Notes: generated from the sequence alone by a model not told the origin. A DNA stretch of 64,000 nt from Frigoribacterium sp. PhB24 (GCF_003755185.1 NZ_RKIC01000012.1:248001-312000), one strand, 5' to 3'; shown: positions 1 to 9,136, counted from the first letter of the stretch. Numbers and translations are program-made.

Positions 1-1
1 C

Positions 2-1141
2 AGCGCGCAGCGCGCGGCCGACGTCGCCAACGCCGTCACGATCTCGCTGAGCCGGCAGGCCCGGGCCCTGTCGCCCGAGAACACCGCCGGCAACTCCACC
101 CTGAGCGTGGCGCCGATCGCCGAGGCGACGCCGCCGACGCAGCCGGTCAGCCCGAACCGTCGCCTGATCGCCCTGAGCGGCCTCGCCGTCGGTGCCGTGC
201 TCGGCATCGCGCTGGCACTGCTCCGCTCGGTGGTCGACACCCGACTCCGCACCGCGCGTGACGTGGAGGAACTGCACCTCGTGCCCCTCCTCGGCAGCGT
301 CGCGCGCCGCAGCCGCGGTGTGCTCGCCCTGTCCGACGAGCCGCAGGGCGCGGCGGCGGACGACTTCCGCCGCATCCGTGCCCAGTTGCAGTTCGCCGAC
401 GTCGACCGGGCCACCCGCACCATCGCCGTCTCGTCCGTCGCGGCCGACGAGCGGGAGGGGCGGGCGGCGGTCGCCCTCGACCTCGCCCTGGCCTTCGCCG
501 AACGCGGTCTCCGCGTGCTGGTCGTGGACGCGGACCTGCGCGGCAGCGGCCTGGCCGAGCTCGCGGCCGTCTCGGACGAGGTCGGCCTGACCGACGTCGT
601 CGTCGGCCGGCTCGAGTTCGCCGCCGCCGTGACGCCGTGGCGCGACGGCGTCGACATCCTGACGGCCGGCGACGTGCCGCCGAACCCGAGCCCCCTGCTC
701 AGCTCGCGCTCGATGGCGCTGCTGCTCGAGACCGCCCGCGAACGCTACGACGTCGTCGTGGTCGACGCCCCCGCCGTCCTCACGTCGTCCGACACGCTCG
801 AGATCGGCCGCCTGACCGACGGCGTCGTCATCGTCGCCACGGCCGGCCGGTCGACCCGTCCGCGGCTCGCGTCGGCGGTCCATGCCCTCGAGAACGTCAA
901 GGTGCGCGTGATCGGAGTCGTCTTCGACGGCGTCACCGGGGGCAAGCAGCGGGCGTCGCACGACCTGCCGCCGTCGGTGCTCGTGCCCGTCTCGACGTCG
1001 TCCCACGAGCAGACCTTCCCCTTCGCCCGCGAGGCGGCGGGTGGGCGAGCCGTGTCCGGCGGCGGGCCGACCTCGGCCGACCCGGGGTCGTCGGGCGGAT
1101 CCCGCCGCACCACGGGTCACCCGGGCGACGCCACCTCGTGA
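2..1141 (+). CDS. Wzz/BY-kinase-like polysaccharide chain-length protein, 5' truncated
   Basis: The frame is open from base 2, so the gene begins outside the window. Visible parts are the tail of a Wzz-type extracytoplasmic domain, one membrane helix (bases 165-230) and a MinD-like ATPase domain (about 360-960). Such proteins control exopolysaccharide chain length together with Wzx and Wzy. The Walker A' motif (VLVVDADLRG, near 515) and Walker B (VVVVDAPAV, near 754) are clear. The P-loop region near base 431 reads SSVAADEREGRAAV, without the GKS/T expected of a tyrosine kinase, and the C-terminal tail has no tyrosine cluster. I therefore infer a kinase-dead regulatory copolymerase. It overlaps the next gene by GTGA, so the two are probably co-transcribed. 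Family confidence is high, function moderate. Confidence 0.85.
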   Translation, partial: SAQRAADVANAVTISLSRQARALSPENTAGNSTLSVAPIAEATPPTQPVSPNRRLIALSGLAVGAVLGIALALLRSVVDTRLRTARDVEELHLVPLLGSVARRSRGVLALSDEPQGAAADDFRRIRAQLQFADVDRATRTIAVSSVAADEREGRAAVALDLALAFAERGLRVLVVDADLRGSGLAELAAVSDEVGLTDVVVGRLEFAAAVTPWRDGVDILTAGDVPPNPSPLLSSRSMALLLETARERYDVVVVDAPAVLTSSDTLEIGRLTDGVVIVATAGRSTRPRLASAVHALENVKVRVIGVVFDGVTGGKQRASHDLPPSVLVPVSTSSHEQTFPFAREAAGGRAVSGGGPTSADPGSSGGSRRTTGHPGDATS

Positions 1142-2253
1142 GCCCGACCCGCCCGTCTCGGAGTCGCGCACCGCGCCTCCCCGCGGTCCGGCTCTACGAG
1201 TCCCTGCGCACGGCGCACCTCGAACGGGCGCACGACCTGGCGCCCGCCAGCATCGTCTACCGGGTCACCCGGTACGACTTCGACGCGTCGCTCGCCGAAG
1301 GGCTCGACCTCGTCCCCGCCGGCCCGCTCGGCTCGGCCTGGCTCATCGCGCGGTCCCGCGTCGAGACGCTCGAGGTCAACGAGCCGCTGATGACGTCGAG
1401 CCTGCCGACGACCGCGATGGTGCTGGCCGCGCTCGCGGTGCGCCGGCGACTCACCGGTCGCCGCACGATCGTCGTCAGCTACCTGATCGGCAACGCCGAC
1501 CCGTTCGACGCGGCGACGGCCCCGCGCCTGCGGACGCGACTGCGCCGACGCGGTGAACGCCTGCTGGCCCGCGCGGTCTGGCGGCGACTCGACCGGGTGG
1601 TCTTCGGGACGGACGCCGCCCGTGAGACGTACACGCGCCTCCTCGGCGATCCGTCGCCCCGAACCGTCGCGACCACCGTGCCCGCGCTGCCCACCCGGCA
1701 CCCGGACGCCCGGGGTGGCGGGGCCCGCCCACCTTCGGTCGCGTTCGTCGGCTCGTTCGTCGAGCGCAAGGGCCTCCGGGTGCTCGCGGCCGCCTGGCCG
1801 CTCGTCGTCGCGGCACGACCCGACGCGACGCTGACGCTGCTCGGCAAGGGCACGCTCGAGCAGGAGGTGCGGGCCCTGTCGGCCACGCAGCCCTCGGTCA
1901 CCGTCGAGGTCGATCCGCCGCGCCCGCGCATCCACTCCGTGCTCGACGAGGCACGTGTGCTCGTGCTCTGGTCGCAGCCGAGCCCGACCTGGCGCGAACA
2001 GGTCGGACTACCGATCGTCGAGGGGCTGTCGCACGGGTGCACCGTCGTGACGACGACCGAGACCGGCCTCGCCGACTGGCTCGGCGCTCACGGCCACGTG
2101 GTCGCCGGCGACCCCCGGTCGCACCGGGTGCTGGCCGACGCGATCGTCGAGGCCCTCGACGCGGGGCGCACCGCCGACGACGTGCTGGCCGACCTGCCCG
2201 ACCGGGACGGACGCCTCGCCGCGGACGACCGGCTGTTCGGTCGCGTCTCGTGA
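1138..2253 (+). CDS. Glycosyltransferase, GT4-type (GT-B fold)
   Basis: A 371-residue cytoplasmic glycosyltransferase, probably adding a sugar to the lipid-linked exopolysaccharide repeat unit. The GT-B C-terminal half is recognisable: the nucleotide-binding entry GSFVERKG (about residue 205) and the donor-site segment WREQVGLPIVEGLSHG (about 285-300), whose glutamate follows the usual E-x7-E pattern only loosely. The N-terminal acceptor half is poorly conserved, so donor and acceptor cannot be named. The GTG start at 1138 overlaps the upstream stop (GTGA) and is preferred because coupling recurs through this operon. Its own stop overlaps the flippase start in the same way. A GGAGGCGCGG-family motif lies in the first codons (1171-1180, reverse). 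Confidence 0.85.
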   Translation: MSPTRPSRSRAPRLPAVRLYESLRTAHLERAHDLAPASIVYRVTRYDFDASLAEGLDLVPAGPLGSAWLIARSRVETLEVNEPLMTSSLPTTAMVLAALAVRRRLTGRRTIVVSYLIGNADPFDAATAPRLRTRLRRRGERLLARAVWRRLDRVVFGTDAARETYTRLLGDPSPRTVATTVPALPTRHPDARGGGARPPSVAFVGSFVERKGLRVLAAAWPLVVAARPDATLTLLGKGTLEQEVRALSATQPSVTVEVDPPRPRIHSVLDEARVLVLWSQPSPTWREQVGLPIVEGLSHGCTVVTTTETGLADWLGAHGHVVAGDPRSHRVLADAIVEALDAGRTADDVLADLPDRDGRLAADDRLFGRVS

Positions 2254-3782
2254 CCCGCGGGACCACGGGTTCGGCCGGTCGTCCTCGCCGGGGCGGCGCC
2301 ATGGCCGCGGTCGGCTCGACCGCGGCGACGAAAGTGATCGTCATGGGGCTGTCGGGCGTGCTCGGCATCATCACGAGCCGCATGATCATCCAGAACTTCG
2401 GCACCGACGCCTACGCCCAGTACGGCCTGCTCTCGACCTTCCCGACGCTGCTGCCGTTCGCCGACCTCGGCATCGCCGCGATCGTGATCAACGCGGTCGC
2501 GGGGTCGTCGTCGGTCCGCACGGACGACTTCGTCAAGCGCTCGATCGTCACGGCCTTCCGGGTGCTGCTCGTCTCGGGCGGCATCATGGTCGCCGTCGCC
2601 CTGCTCATCACGCTCGCCGGCTGGTGGCCCGTGCTGCTCGGCGAGGGACTGCTGCCCGACGGGGGCTCGCTGGCGGCGGGCCTCTGCCTCGCGGTGTTCG
2701 GCCTGGTGATCCCGTTGACGGTCGGCCAGCGAATCCTGGTGGGGCTGAAGAAGACCAGCACGCAGGTCGCCAGCCAGGCCGTCGTGGCGCCGTTCATGTT
2801 GCTCGCCATCGGCTCGGCCGTCATGTTCAGCGTGCCGGTCGGCAGCTACCTCGCCGTCATCTCGTACGTGGCCAACAGCCTCGTCTCGGTGATCTGCCTG
2901 ATCGTCGCGGCCCGTGCGCTGTCGCCGCAGATCGGCTCCGCCGTCAAGCTGGTGCCGCGCGTCCGCAGCTACCGTGGCGTGCCGGCGCTGGGGCTCGCCT
3001 GGCCCATGCTCGTGCAGATGATCGCCCTGCCGGTCGCGATGCAGACGGGCCGCCTGCTGCTGAGCCATCTGGCCGGGCCGGACGAGCTCGCCCAGTACAA
3101 CCTCGCCTCGCAGCTGTTCGGCATCGTGCTGCAGACCGTCGCGGCGGCGGGCATCGCCCTCTGGCCGGTCTACGCGGCGGCACGCACCGCCGGGCGGGTG
3201 GAGTCGCCGACCGTGCCGACCCTGTGGTTCCTGCTCGGGGGGCTCGTGCTGGGCACGGCGCTCGCCGTGCTGAGCCCGTTCCTGGCGCGGTTCGTGTCGG
3301 GTGGGGCGATCACGCTCGACGGCTGGATGCTCGTCGGCTTCGTGGTCTTCGTCGGGCTGCAGGCGGCGAAGTACCCGGTCGGCATGTACATGACCGACAA
3401 GACCGGGCTGGTCTTCCAGGTGCTGCCCATCGTGCTGATGGTGCCGCTCAACCTGGGGTTGTCGTGGTGGTTCATCGGGCTCGTCGGCGCCGCCGGGCCC
3501 GTCCTGGGCTCGGCCGTGTCGGTCGCGCTCTGCCAACTCGTGCCGAACCTCTGGTACGTGTCGCGCGACCTCGGACGGCGTCGCGCCGAGGCGGCGGCCG
3601 ATGGCGTGGTCGACGAGTCGGCGGACGGCACCACGGCGGCCGCAGGCCTCGACGTCGACGAGCAGCGCGGTGACGAGACCGCGACCGACCAGGCGATCGC
3701 CGAGCGAGCGGTGGCCGAGCGGGCCGCCGACGAGCGCGCGCGCGACGGCCGTACCGGTGACGACGAGAAGGAGGCGCGGTGA
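2250..3782 (+). CDS. Wzx-like polysaccharide flippase (MATE/MVF superfamily)
   Basis: A 510-residue polytopic membrane protein with about 12-14 hydrophobic helices (residues 20-460) and a hydrophilic, charged tail of about 60 residues rich in Asp, Glu, Arg and Ala. Layout and position between glycosyltransferases match oligosaccharide flippases, which move lipid-linked repeat units across the membrane. No catalytic motif is expected for this family. The GTG start at 2250 overlaps the previous stop. The last codons (3770-3779) carry the GGAGGCGCGG motif, and AAGGAGG there probably also serves as the ribosome binding site of the next gene, which starts at 3779 inside the stop region. Confidence 0.85.
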   Translation: MTRGTTGSAGRPRRGGAMAAVGSTAATKVIVMGLSGVLGIITSRMIIQNFGTDAYAQYGLLSTFPTLLPFADLGIAAIVINAVAGSSSVRTDDFVKRSIVTAFRVLLVSGGIMVAVALLITLAGWWPVLLGEGLLPDGGSLAAGLCLAVFGLVIPLTVGQRILVGLKKTSTQVASQAVVAPFMLLAIGSAVMFSVPVGSYLAVISYVANSLVSVICLIVAARALSPQIGSAVKLVPRVRSYRGVPALGLAWPMLVQMIALPVAMQTGRLLLSHLAGPDELAQYNLASQLFGIVLQTVAAAGIALWPVYAAARTAGRVESPTVPTLWFLLGGLVLGTALAVLSPFLARFVSGGAITLDGWMLVGFVVFVGLQAAKYPVGMYMTDKTGLVFQVLPIVLMVPLNLGLSWWFIGLVGAAGPVLGSAVSVALCQLVPNLWYVSRDLGRRRAEAAADGVVDESADGTTAAAGLDVDEQRGDETATDQAIAERAVAERAADERARDGRTGDDEKEAR

Positions 3783-4786
3783 TCGAGGTCCTCTTCGCCC
3801 ACGAACGCGACGTGGCCGGCTGGGCCGCCGACCACGCGGCGGGTCGCCGCCCCGGCCGGTGGCCGTACGGCCTCGAGGCGCTGCGCGACACGGACCAGGA
3901 GGCGCGCATCGCGTCGGTGACCGAACCCGGCCGCCTGCAGGTGCTGCGCGACCGGGTGGTGCCGCGCCGCGCCTCCTCGTCCGGGGCCGCGTCGAGCGAC
4001 GTCGGGGTGACCTGGGACGAGAACGTGGCCCGGCGAATGCTGCTCACCCGGCCGCACGAGCGGATGTACACGGGCGTGATCTGGGTGACCGACCGGGTCG
4101 AGCGCGGGCAGGACGTCGGACGCATGCGCGACGTGCTGCGGCGGATGAGCGGGCTCTGGGTGATCAGCCGGGGGCAGGTCGAGCCGCTGCGACGGTTCGT
4201 CGGCGAGGACGGCCCACCGGTCGGGTTCTTCACCTTCGGGGTCGACGAGGAGTTCTTCGCGGCGCGGCCGTGGCCCGACCGGCCGATGGTGCTCAGCATC
4301 GGCGGCGACCGCGACCGTGACCCCGCCACGCTGTTCGCGGCGCTCGAGCGGGTGCACGCCGACCGGCCGGACGTCGAGCTGGTGGTGCAGACGACGAGCG
4401 ACGCGGCGCCTCCCGCGGGCGTCACCGTGGTGCCGCACGTGTCGCACCGCGAGTTGGCCGAGCTGTACGCGCGGGCGTCGGTCGTGGCCGTCGCGACGCG
4501 TGACAACCTGCACGCGTCGGGCATGACGGTCAGCCTCGAGGCCATGGCCACGGGGCGGCCCGTCGTGATGACGGACACACCGGGCATCGAGGACTACGTG
4601 GCGCACGAGCGCACGGGGCTGCTCTCGCCGGTGGGGGACCCGTCGGCGCTCGCCGCACACGTGCTGCGGCTGCTCGGCGACGAGACCGAGGCACGCGCGT
4701 TCGGCGCGGCCGGTCGGGCCCTCGTCGAGGAGCGCCTGACGACGCGGCACCTGGCGGCGTCGCTGGCGGAGTTCGTCGGCGGCTGA
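3779..4786 (+). CDS. Glycosyltransferase, GT4-like
   Basis: A 335-residue protein with a recognisable C-terminal GT-B half. It has a GGDRDRDPATLFAALERVH nucleotide-binding entry (about 182-200) and a donor-site block with SGMTVSLEAMATGRPVVMTDTPGIEDYV (about 244-272), including the conserved glutamate of GT4 enzymes. The N-terminal half is unusual and matches nothing I recognise, so the substrate is unknown. It is the last gene of the tightly coupled run 1-4786 and overlaps the flippase stop by 4 bp. The middle region near 3967-3976 holds a reverse GGAGGCGCGG motif that encodes RASSS in what looks like a loop. Confidence 0.8.
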   Translation: MIEVLFAHERDVAGWAADHAAGRRPGRWPYGLEALRDTDQEARIASVTEPGRLQVLRDRVVPRRASSSGAASSDVGVTWDENVARRMLLTRPHERMYTGVIWVTDRVERGQDVGRMRDVLRRMSGLWVISRGQVEPLRRFVGEDGPPVGFFTFGVDEEFFAARPWPDRPMVLSIGGDRDRDPATLFAALERVHADRPDVELVVQTTSDAAPPAGVTVVPHVSHRELAELYARASVVAVATRDNLHASGMTVSLEAMATGRPVVMTDTPGIEDYVAHERTGLLSPVGDPSALAAHVLRLLGDETEARAFGAAGRALVEERLTTRHLAASLAEFVGG

Positions 4787-4863
4787 CGTCGGGGCGTGAC
4801 GTCGAGGACCGTGGCCCTCTGACGCGGGATGGCGCCCGGCGCGTCGCGGGCGGCAGGATCGAC

Positions 4864-6366
4864 GTGCACCGAGGGGCGAGATCCTCGGCGGAGGGAGCCG
4901 ATCGTGCCGACGTCGGACGGACGACCGCGGTGACCGCGTCGCAACGACGAGCCTTGTGGGTGCTCCCGGTCTTCGCCTTGGCCGGGGTGTACGTCGTGGT
5001 CATGAGCACGAACGCGTGGGTCGACCCCGACCCCGAGCAGCGTGCCCGGCTGGCCGGTGACTGGCCGATCGCCGGCGCCGTCTGGTTCAGGGTGGGGCTC
5101 GGCTACGTCGGTGCCCTGGCGGCCTTCGTGCTCACCGGGTTCTTCGCCGTGCTGTTCGCCCGCGAGTGGCTCTTCGTCCGTCGTACGCGTCGCCCGTCGG
5201 GATCGCCGGGTGACGAGGGTGCGGGGGCGTCCAGGAGCGCCGGGCGCCCGCGTCACAGCCGGGCCACGGTCCCGATCGACCCGGCACGGGTCCGCACCGT
5301 GCTCGTCGTCAGCCCTCGGGGCCTCGGACGGAGCGTGATGGCCGCCGCGTACCTGCGCGTCCTCGTCGACGACGAGTACTTCGTCGACGTCCGCGGCATC
5401 GACCCGCCGGACGGGCCGGTGCCGCCCGTGACGCAGCGCGACGTGTCCATCGTGATGGGAATGGACAACGTCTGGGTGGCACCCGGGCAGACACCGAAGC
5501 GAGTCATGGCGGCCCCGGTCCGAGCGGCCGACCTCGTGGTGCGGCTCGGGTGTCCGGACGCCTTTCCCGTGCCTCGCTCGACACCCGTGCTCGACTGGGA
5601 CGTGCCCGACCCGATCGGTGCCGGTCTCGTCGACGTCTTCCCCATCAGGGACGAGATCAGGCGACGGGTCGAGGCACTCGCCGAACTGCTCGGACTCGAA
5701 CGCCGCTCGCTGGATCGGAGGGACCGCGACATCCCCGGGCAGCGACACACCGAGGCGGAGGGCCGGGCGACGATCGCCTATCCGGCGGACGCCGGCACGG
5801 CAGGCAGCAGCGCCGACGAGACCGCTGCCGGGTGGTTCGCCGCCGCGGAGGCGCGTCTGCTGGTCGAGATCGTCGACGCCCCCGAGCGGGCCGCGGAGAT
5901 CAACGACCGCGGTCCGTTCGCGCCCGACTTCGTCGTGCCCTGGGTGGCCGCGGTCGGAGCCGCCCGGTCCGCCCTCGACGACGAGTTGACCTGGCGCGGC
6001 GTCGGCGACGCGCGGACCCTGGCCGAGGACGCCGTGGCCCTCGTCGTCGAATGGCTCGAGGCGGTGGGTGTCCTCCGGCCCTTGTCGGATGGACGACGGG
6101 ACGCCCTGCGCGAGTCCGGTCGGGCGCAGCGGAGTCACGACGACCCGCCCGAACGGTGGCCTCGGGGCCTGGCGGGTGAGTACCCGGCGATGGCGGAGAT
6201 GCGGCATGGCGAAGAGGACTTCGACACCTGGGAGGTCGTGCCCACCGCGGCGCTGCGCGTCTACCCGGGCCTCGCGGGGGAGTGGGCCGGCGTGACCGCC
6301 TACCTGCCCGTCGTCGACGGGAGCGTGGCCGGGCCGCGGGTACCACCGCCTGACACCCCGGCGTGA
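4864..6366 (+). CDS. Fusion protein with a dead arsenate-reductase-like (LMW-PTPase fold) domain
   Basis: A 500-residue protein. The N-terminus has two hydrophobic segments (about residues 30-50 and 76-103), so it is probably membrane-anchored. Residues 145-280 follow thioredoxin/mycothiol-type arsenate reductase block by block: VLVVSPRGLGRSVMA, a TPKRVMAAPVRAADLV block, GCPDAFPV, DWDVPDP and an IRDEIRRRVEALAELL ending. The catalytic cysteine of the C-x5-R loop is Ser150 (Arg156 is kept), and the second resolving cysteine is Phe234 (Cys230 kept). The remaining 200 residues match nothing I know. Arsenate reduction is therefore unlikely; a binding or regulatory role is inferred. The start is uncertain: GTG 4864 has AGGA upstream, GTG 4930 is the alternative. 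It stands after the glycosyltransferase run with a 77-bp gap. Confidence 0.7.
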   Translation: MHRGARSSAEGADRADVGRTTAVTASQRRALWVLPVFALAGVYVVVMSTNAWVDPDPEQRARLAGDWPIAGAVWFRVGLGYVGALAAFVLTGFFAVLFAREWLFVRRTRRPSGSPGDEGAGASRSAGRPRHSRATVPIDPARVRTVLVVSPRGLGRSVMAAAYLRVLVDDEYFVDVRGIDPPDGPVPPVTQRDVSIVMGMDNVWVAPGQTPKRVMAAPVRAADLVVRLGCPDAFPVPRSTPVLDWDVPDPIGAGLVDVFPIRDEIRRRVEALAELLGLERRSLDRRDRDIPGQRHTEAEGRATIAYPADAGTAGSSADETAAGWFAAAEARLLVEIVDAPERAAEINDRGPFAPDFVVPWVAAVGAARSALDDELTWRGVGDARTLAEDAVALVVEWLEAVGVLRPLSDGRRDALRESGRAQRSHDDPPERWPRGLAGEYPAMAEMRHGEEDFDTWEVVPTAALRVYPGLAGEWAGVTAYLPVVDGSVAGPRVPPPDTPA

Positions 6367-6395
6367 TCGCAGCGGGTGGCCGGGCCCAGGAGCCG

Positions 6396-7127
6396 TCAGT
6401 CGCCCGGGAGGTCCAGTTGCGAGCCGCGACGGCCCTCTCGTGGCGGGGCCGACCGGGCGGGTGGCGGCGGGGCCGGCGGCAGCACCAGCGCCCGATCACG
6501 TGCCGCGTCGGCCCGTCCGACGGCGACCACGGAGCCCAGGCACGTCGCCGACTGGATGAGGCCGAGCAGCGCCGGCAGCACGAGGAACGTCAGCTGGCCG
6601 TCGGACGGGAGCCCTGAGACGACGAGTGCGGCCCAGGCGAGGAGCCACGCCGCCGGCAACCAGACGGATCGGCTCACGACGGCCACGGACGTGCCGATCA
6701 GCCGCCCGGCCGCCGCGACGACCTCGTCGCGGTCGGCGGGCTCGATCTCGGGCGGGCGCGCGCCGAACTGACGCTCGATGCGTTCACTCCGGCGCCAGTC
6801 CCCGAGCGGAGCCCCGGGCGCGGGAGCGGCCGAACGGTCGACCACCGGGCAGAGCGTCGCGACCAGACAGCCCAGGCCGGCCGAGAAGAGCGCGATCGTG
6901 GCGGCGTCACGGGCGGGCGGCCCGTCCACGAGGCCCCAGCACGCGTCGGCGACGACGAGGAAGGCCCCGAGGGCGGTGGCGGCGAGCCCGCTCACGCGCG
7001 TTCTGCGGCGAACCCTGCCGGCGTCGAGGAACTCAGCCCGGCGCGCCCGGTAGACGCTCCAGCCACGCCGCACCGCCCCCACGTGCCTCGGCGGACGATC
7101 CCTCGAGTCTGCCTTCGATGAAGTCAT
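6396..7127 (-). CDS. Membrane protein of unknown function
   Basis: A 243-residue protein with about four hydrophobic segments in two pairs: one pair around residues 42-95 and a second around 155-205. A Pro/Ala/Arg-rich tail follows. No family was recognised. The ATG at 7127 is preferred because it overlaps the stop of the upstream glycosyltransferase (TGATG), making a two-gene unit transcribed leftward. Its 3' end faces the arsenate-reductase-like gene across 29 bp. A role in export or assembly of the polysaccharide is only suggested by position. Confidence 0.6.
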   Translation of the reverse strand: MTSSKADSRDRPPRHVGAVRRGWSVYRARRAEFLDAGRVRRRTRVSGLAATALGAFLVVADACWGLVDGPPARDAATIALFSAGLGCLVATLCPVVDRSAAPAPGAPLGDWRRSERIERQFGARPPEIEPADRDEVVAAAGRLIGTSVAVVSRSVWLPAAWLLAWAALVVSGLPSDGQLTFLVLPALLGLIQSATCLGSVVAVGRADAARDRALVLPPAPPPPARSAPPREGRRGSQLDLPGD

Positions 7128-8065
7128 CACGGAGCGCCCGCAGCACGCCGCCGCAACTCGGCCGCGACGATCCGACGCCCTTCGAGCACGGCCCGCAGCC
7201 CGACGAGCAGCGTGCCCGGCGATCGGACGAACTGTCGCCGGCCGCCCTGCAGCAGCACCTCCCACGCGATGCGCGGGGTCAGCCCGCGCCACCGGCGCAG
7301 GTCGTCGTCACCGAGGTGCTTCGCGGCGAACATCAGCCGGTTGCGGATGTTGTACCGGTAGTAGCCGGCCGACTTCGCCTGCCCCGACCGGTCCGCCCCG
7401 CCGGCGGTCTGCGTGCCGCCCTCGGCATGGACGACGGTGACGTCCTCGAGCAGTCGCAGCGCGCCTCCTGCGCTGACCACGCGACGGGACAGGTCGACGT
7501 CCTCCCAGTACAGGAAGTAGTCGTCGTCGAAGCCTCCGCAGCGCTGCCAGAGCTCGTCGCTCAGCACGAGGCAGGCGCCGCTCAGCCACTCCTCGACGCG
7601 GGCGCCGGGCTCGCGTCGACGACGCGACCGGATGCGGCCGTCGTCGAGGTAGAGGTCGCTGCCGGCCGACCAGAGGCTGCCGTCGGGGCGCAGCACGGTC
7701 GGCGCGCTCATCGTCAACGGTTCGGACGAGGAGGCGCGGCGCAGGGCGGCGAGGGCCCCGGCGTTCGCGACGGCGTCCGGGTTGAGCAGCACGTGGTGGC
7801 GCGCCCCGGCCTCGCGGGCCCGGGCGACGCCGAGGTTGACCCCGGTGCCGAAGCCCTCGTTGCCGTCGGGAGCGACGACCAGCCACCCCTCGGCCGCGGC
7901 CAGCTCGGTCACCCGGGCACGTTCGGCCGAACCCGACCAGTTGTCGACGACGACCACGACGAGACCGTCGGTCGCCCGCGAGACGGGCGCGAGGTTCTGC
8001 CGCAGCAGGTCGGTCGAGCCGTAGTTGACGACCACCACCGACAGACCGGCGAGCGACTCACCCAC
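7127..8065 (-). CDS. Glycosyltransferase family 2 (rhamnosyltransferase-like)
   Basis: A 312-residue GT-A fold enzyme. It begins almost at once with LSVVVVNYGS, then VVVVVDNWS, the NEGFGTGVNLG nucleotide-binding loop, LLNPDAV (the DxD-like metal site) and, later, GFDDDYFLYWEDVDLSRRV, which holds the ED catalytic-base block typical of rhamnosyltransferase-like GT2 enzymes. It should add a sugar to the growing repeat unit at the inner membrane. The chosen GTG at 8065 has GGGGGA seven bases upstream; GTG 8083 is possible. Longer starts would overlap the divergent gene at 8142. GGAGGCGCGG motifs occur inside at 7730-7739 and in the upstream region at 8089-8098. Confidence 0.85.
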   Translation of the reverse strand: MGESLAGLSVVVVNYGSTDLLRQNLAPVSRATDGLVVVVVDNWSGSAERARVTELAAAEGWLVVAPDGNEGFGTGVNLGVARAREAGARHHVLLNPDAVANAGALAALRRASSSEPLTMSAPTVLRPDGSLWSAGSDLYLDDGRIRSRRRREPGARVEEWLSGACLVLSDELWQRCGGFDDDYFLYWEDVDLSRRVVSAGGALRLLEDVTVVHAEGGTQTAGGADRSGQAKSAGYYRYNIRNRLMFAAKHLGDDDLRRWRGLTPRIAWEVLLQGGRRQFVRSPGTLLVGLRAVLEGRRIVAAELRRRAAGAP

Positions 8066-8141
8066 GGTTCGTCCCCCGTCCACCCGCAGGAGGCGCGGCG
8101 AGCGACCCGGCGCCGGTCGCCGACCTGACATGCTGGGGGCT

Positions 8142-9134
8142 GTGACGACCGACCCGACCGCACCGCGCCTCCTGACGATCGCCGTGCTGACCTTCCGCCG
8201 GCCGCGTGATCTCGACGCGGTGCTGCCGCTGCTCGTGGACCAGGCCCGTGGCGTGCGCGCGCTCGGCGTCGAGGCGCGCGTGCTCGTCGTCGACAACGAC
8301 GCGAGCGGTTCGGGACGTGAACGCGTCGAGGCGGCGGCGCTCGCCGCGGCCGGCACCGGTGACGGTGTGACCGTGGACTACGTCGTCGAGGCCACGCCGG
8401 GCATCGCCTCGGCCCGCAACCGGGCCCTGGGCGAGAGCGGCGACAGCGACCTGCTGGTCTTCATCGACGACGACGAGCGGCCGTCCGAGGCGTGGCTGGG
8501 CGCGCTGGTCGCCCTGCAGGCCGAGACCGGCGCCGCGGCCGTCGTCGGGCCCGTGCGCAGCGAGTACGAGGTCGAACCCGAGCCGTTCATCGTCGAGGGC
8601 CGGTTCTTCGTGCGTCGCCGCCTCGCGACCGGTACCTCCGTCGACGTGGCCGCCACCAACAACCTGCTGCTCGACCTCGCCGAGGTGCGCCGCCAGGGGC
8701 TGACCTTCGACGTGGCGCTCGGTCAGCTCGGTGGCGAGGACACCCTCTTCACCCGCAGCCTCGTCGCGGGCGGCGGAACGATCCTCTGGTGCGCCGAGGC
8801 CGTCGTCACCGACGTCGTCCCCGCTCACCGCGTCACCCGGCGCTGGGTGGTGCAGCGGGCCTACAGCAGCGGCAACGGCTGGGCGTTGACCTCGGTGATG
8901 CTGTCCGAGCGAGGGGCCTCGCGACTGGCCACGCGCCTCCGGCTCTCGGCGAAGGGCGTCGTGCGCGTCGCGGGCGGGCTGGCCCGCTACGCGGTGGGCA
9001 CGGTCACCCGACCGCTCGGTCGACGGTCGCTCGGCCAGCGCGCCCGCGGCATCCGCACGATGGCCCGCGGCGCCGGCATGGTGGCGGGCGCGTGGGGTGC
9101 CGGGTACTGCGAGTACGGCCGCGGCGACGGCTGA
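8142..9134 (+). CDS. Glycosyltransferase family 2
   Basis: A 330-residue GT-A enzyme. Visible motifs are LLTIAVLTFRRP at the start, VLVVDNDASG, the ATPGIASARNRAL loop (about residues 85-97) and LLVFIDDDERPSEAWL, with the DxD metal-binding site near residue 108. The C-terminal 100 residues are amphipathic and basic, as in membrane-associated GT2 enzymes. Start GTG 8142 follows GGGGG; ATG 8130, in frame, is an alternative. The gene is divergent from the GT2 gene at 7127-8065 and convergent, with a 2-bp gap, to the glycosyltransferase ending at 9137. A reverse GGAGGCGCGG motif sits in codons 8-11 (8163-8172). Confidence 0.85.
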   Translation: MTTDPTAPRLLTIAVLTFRRPRDLDAVLPLLVDQARGVRALGVEARVLVVDNDASGSGRERVEAAALAAAGTGDGVTVDYVVEATPGIASARNRALGESGDSDLLVFIDDDERPSEAWLGALVALQAETGAAAVVGPVRSEYEVEPEPFIVEGRFFVRRRLATGTSVDVAATNNLLLDLAEVRRQGLTFDVALGQLGGEDTLFTRSLVAGGGTILWCAEAVVTDVVPAHRVTRRWVVQRAYSSGNGWALTSVMLSERGASRLATRLRLSAKGVVRVAGGLARYAVGTVTRPLGRRSLGQRARGIRTMARGAGMVAGAWGAGYCEYGRGDG

Positions 9135-9136
9135 GC

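Noticed and set aside
3891-7470. Near-matches to the motif, for example GGAGGCGCGC near 3897, GGAGGCGCGT near 5846, GCGCGCCTCC near 7459
   Set aside because: They differ by one base from the core and are expected at higher chance frequency; only exact 10-mers were counted.
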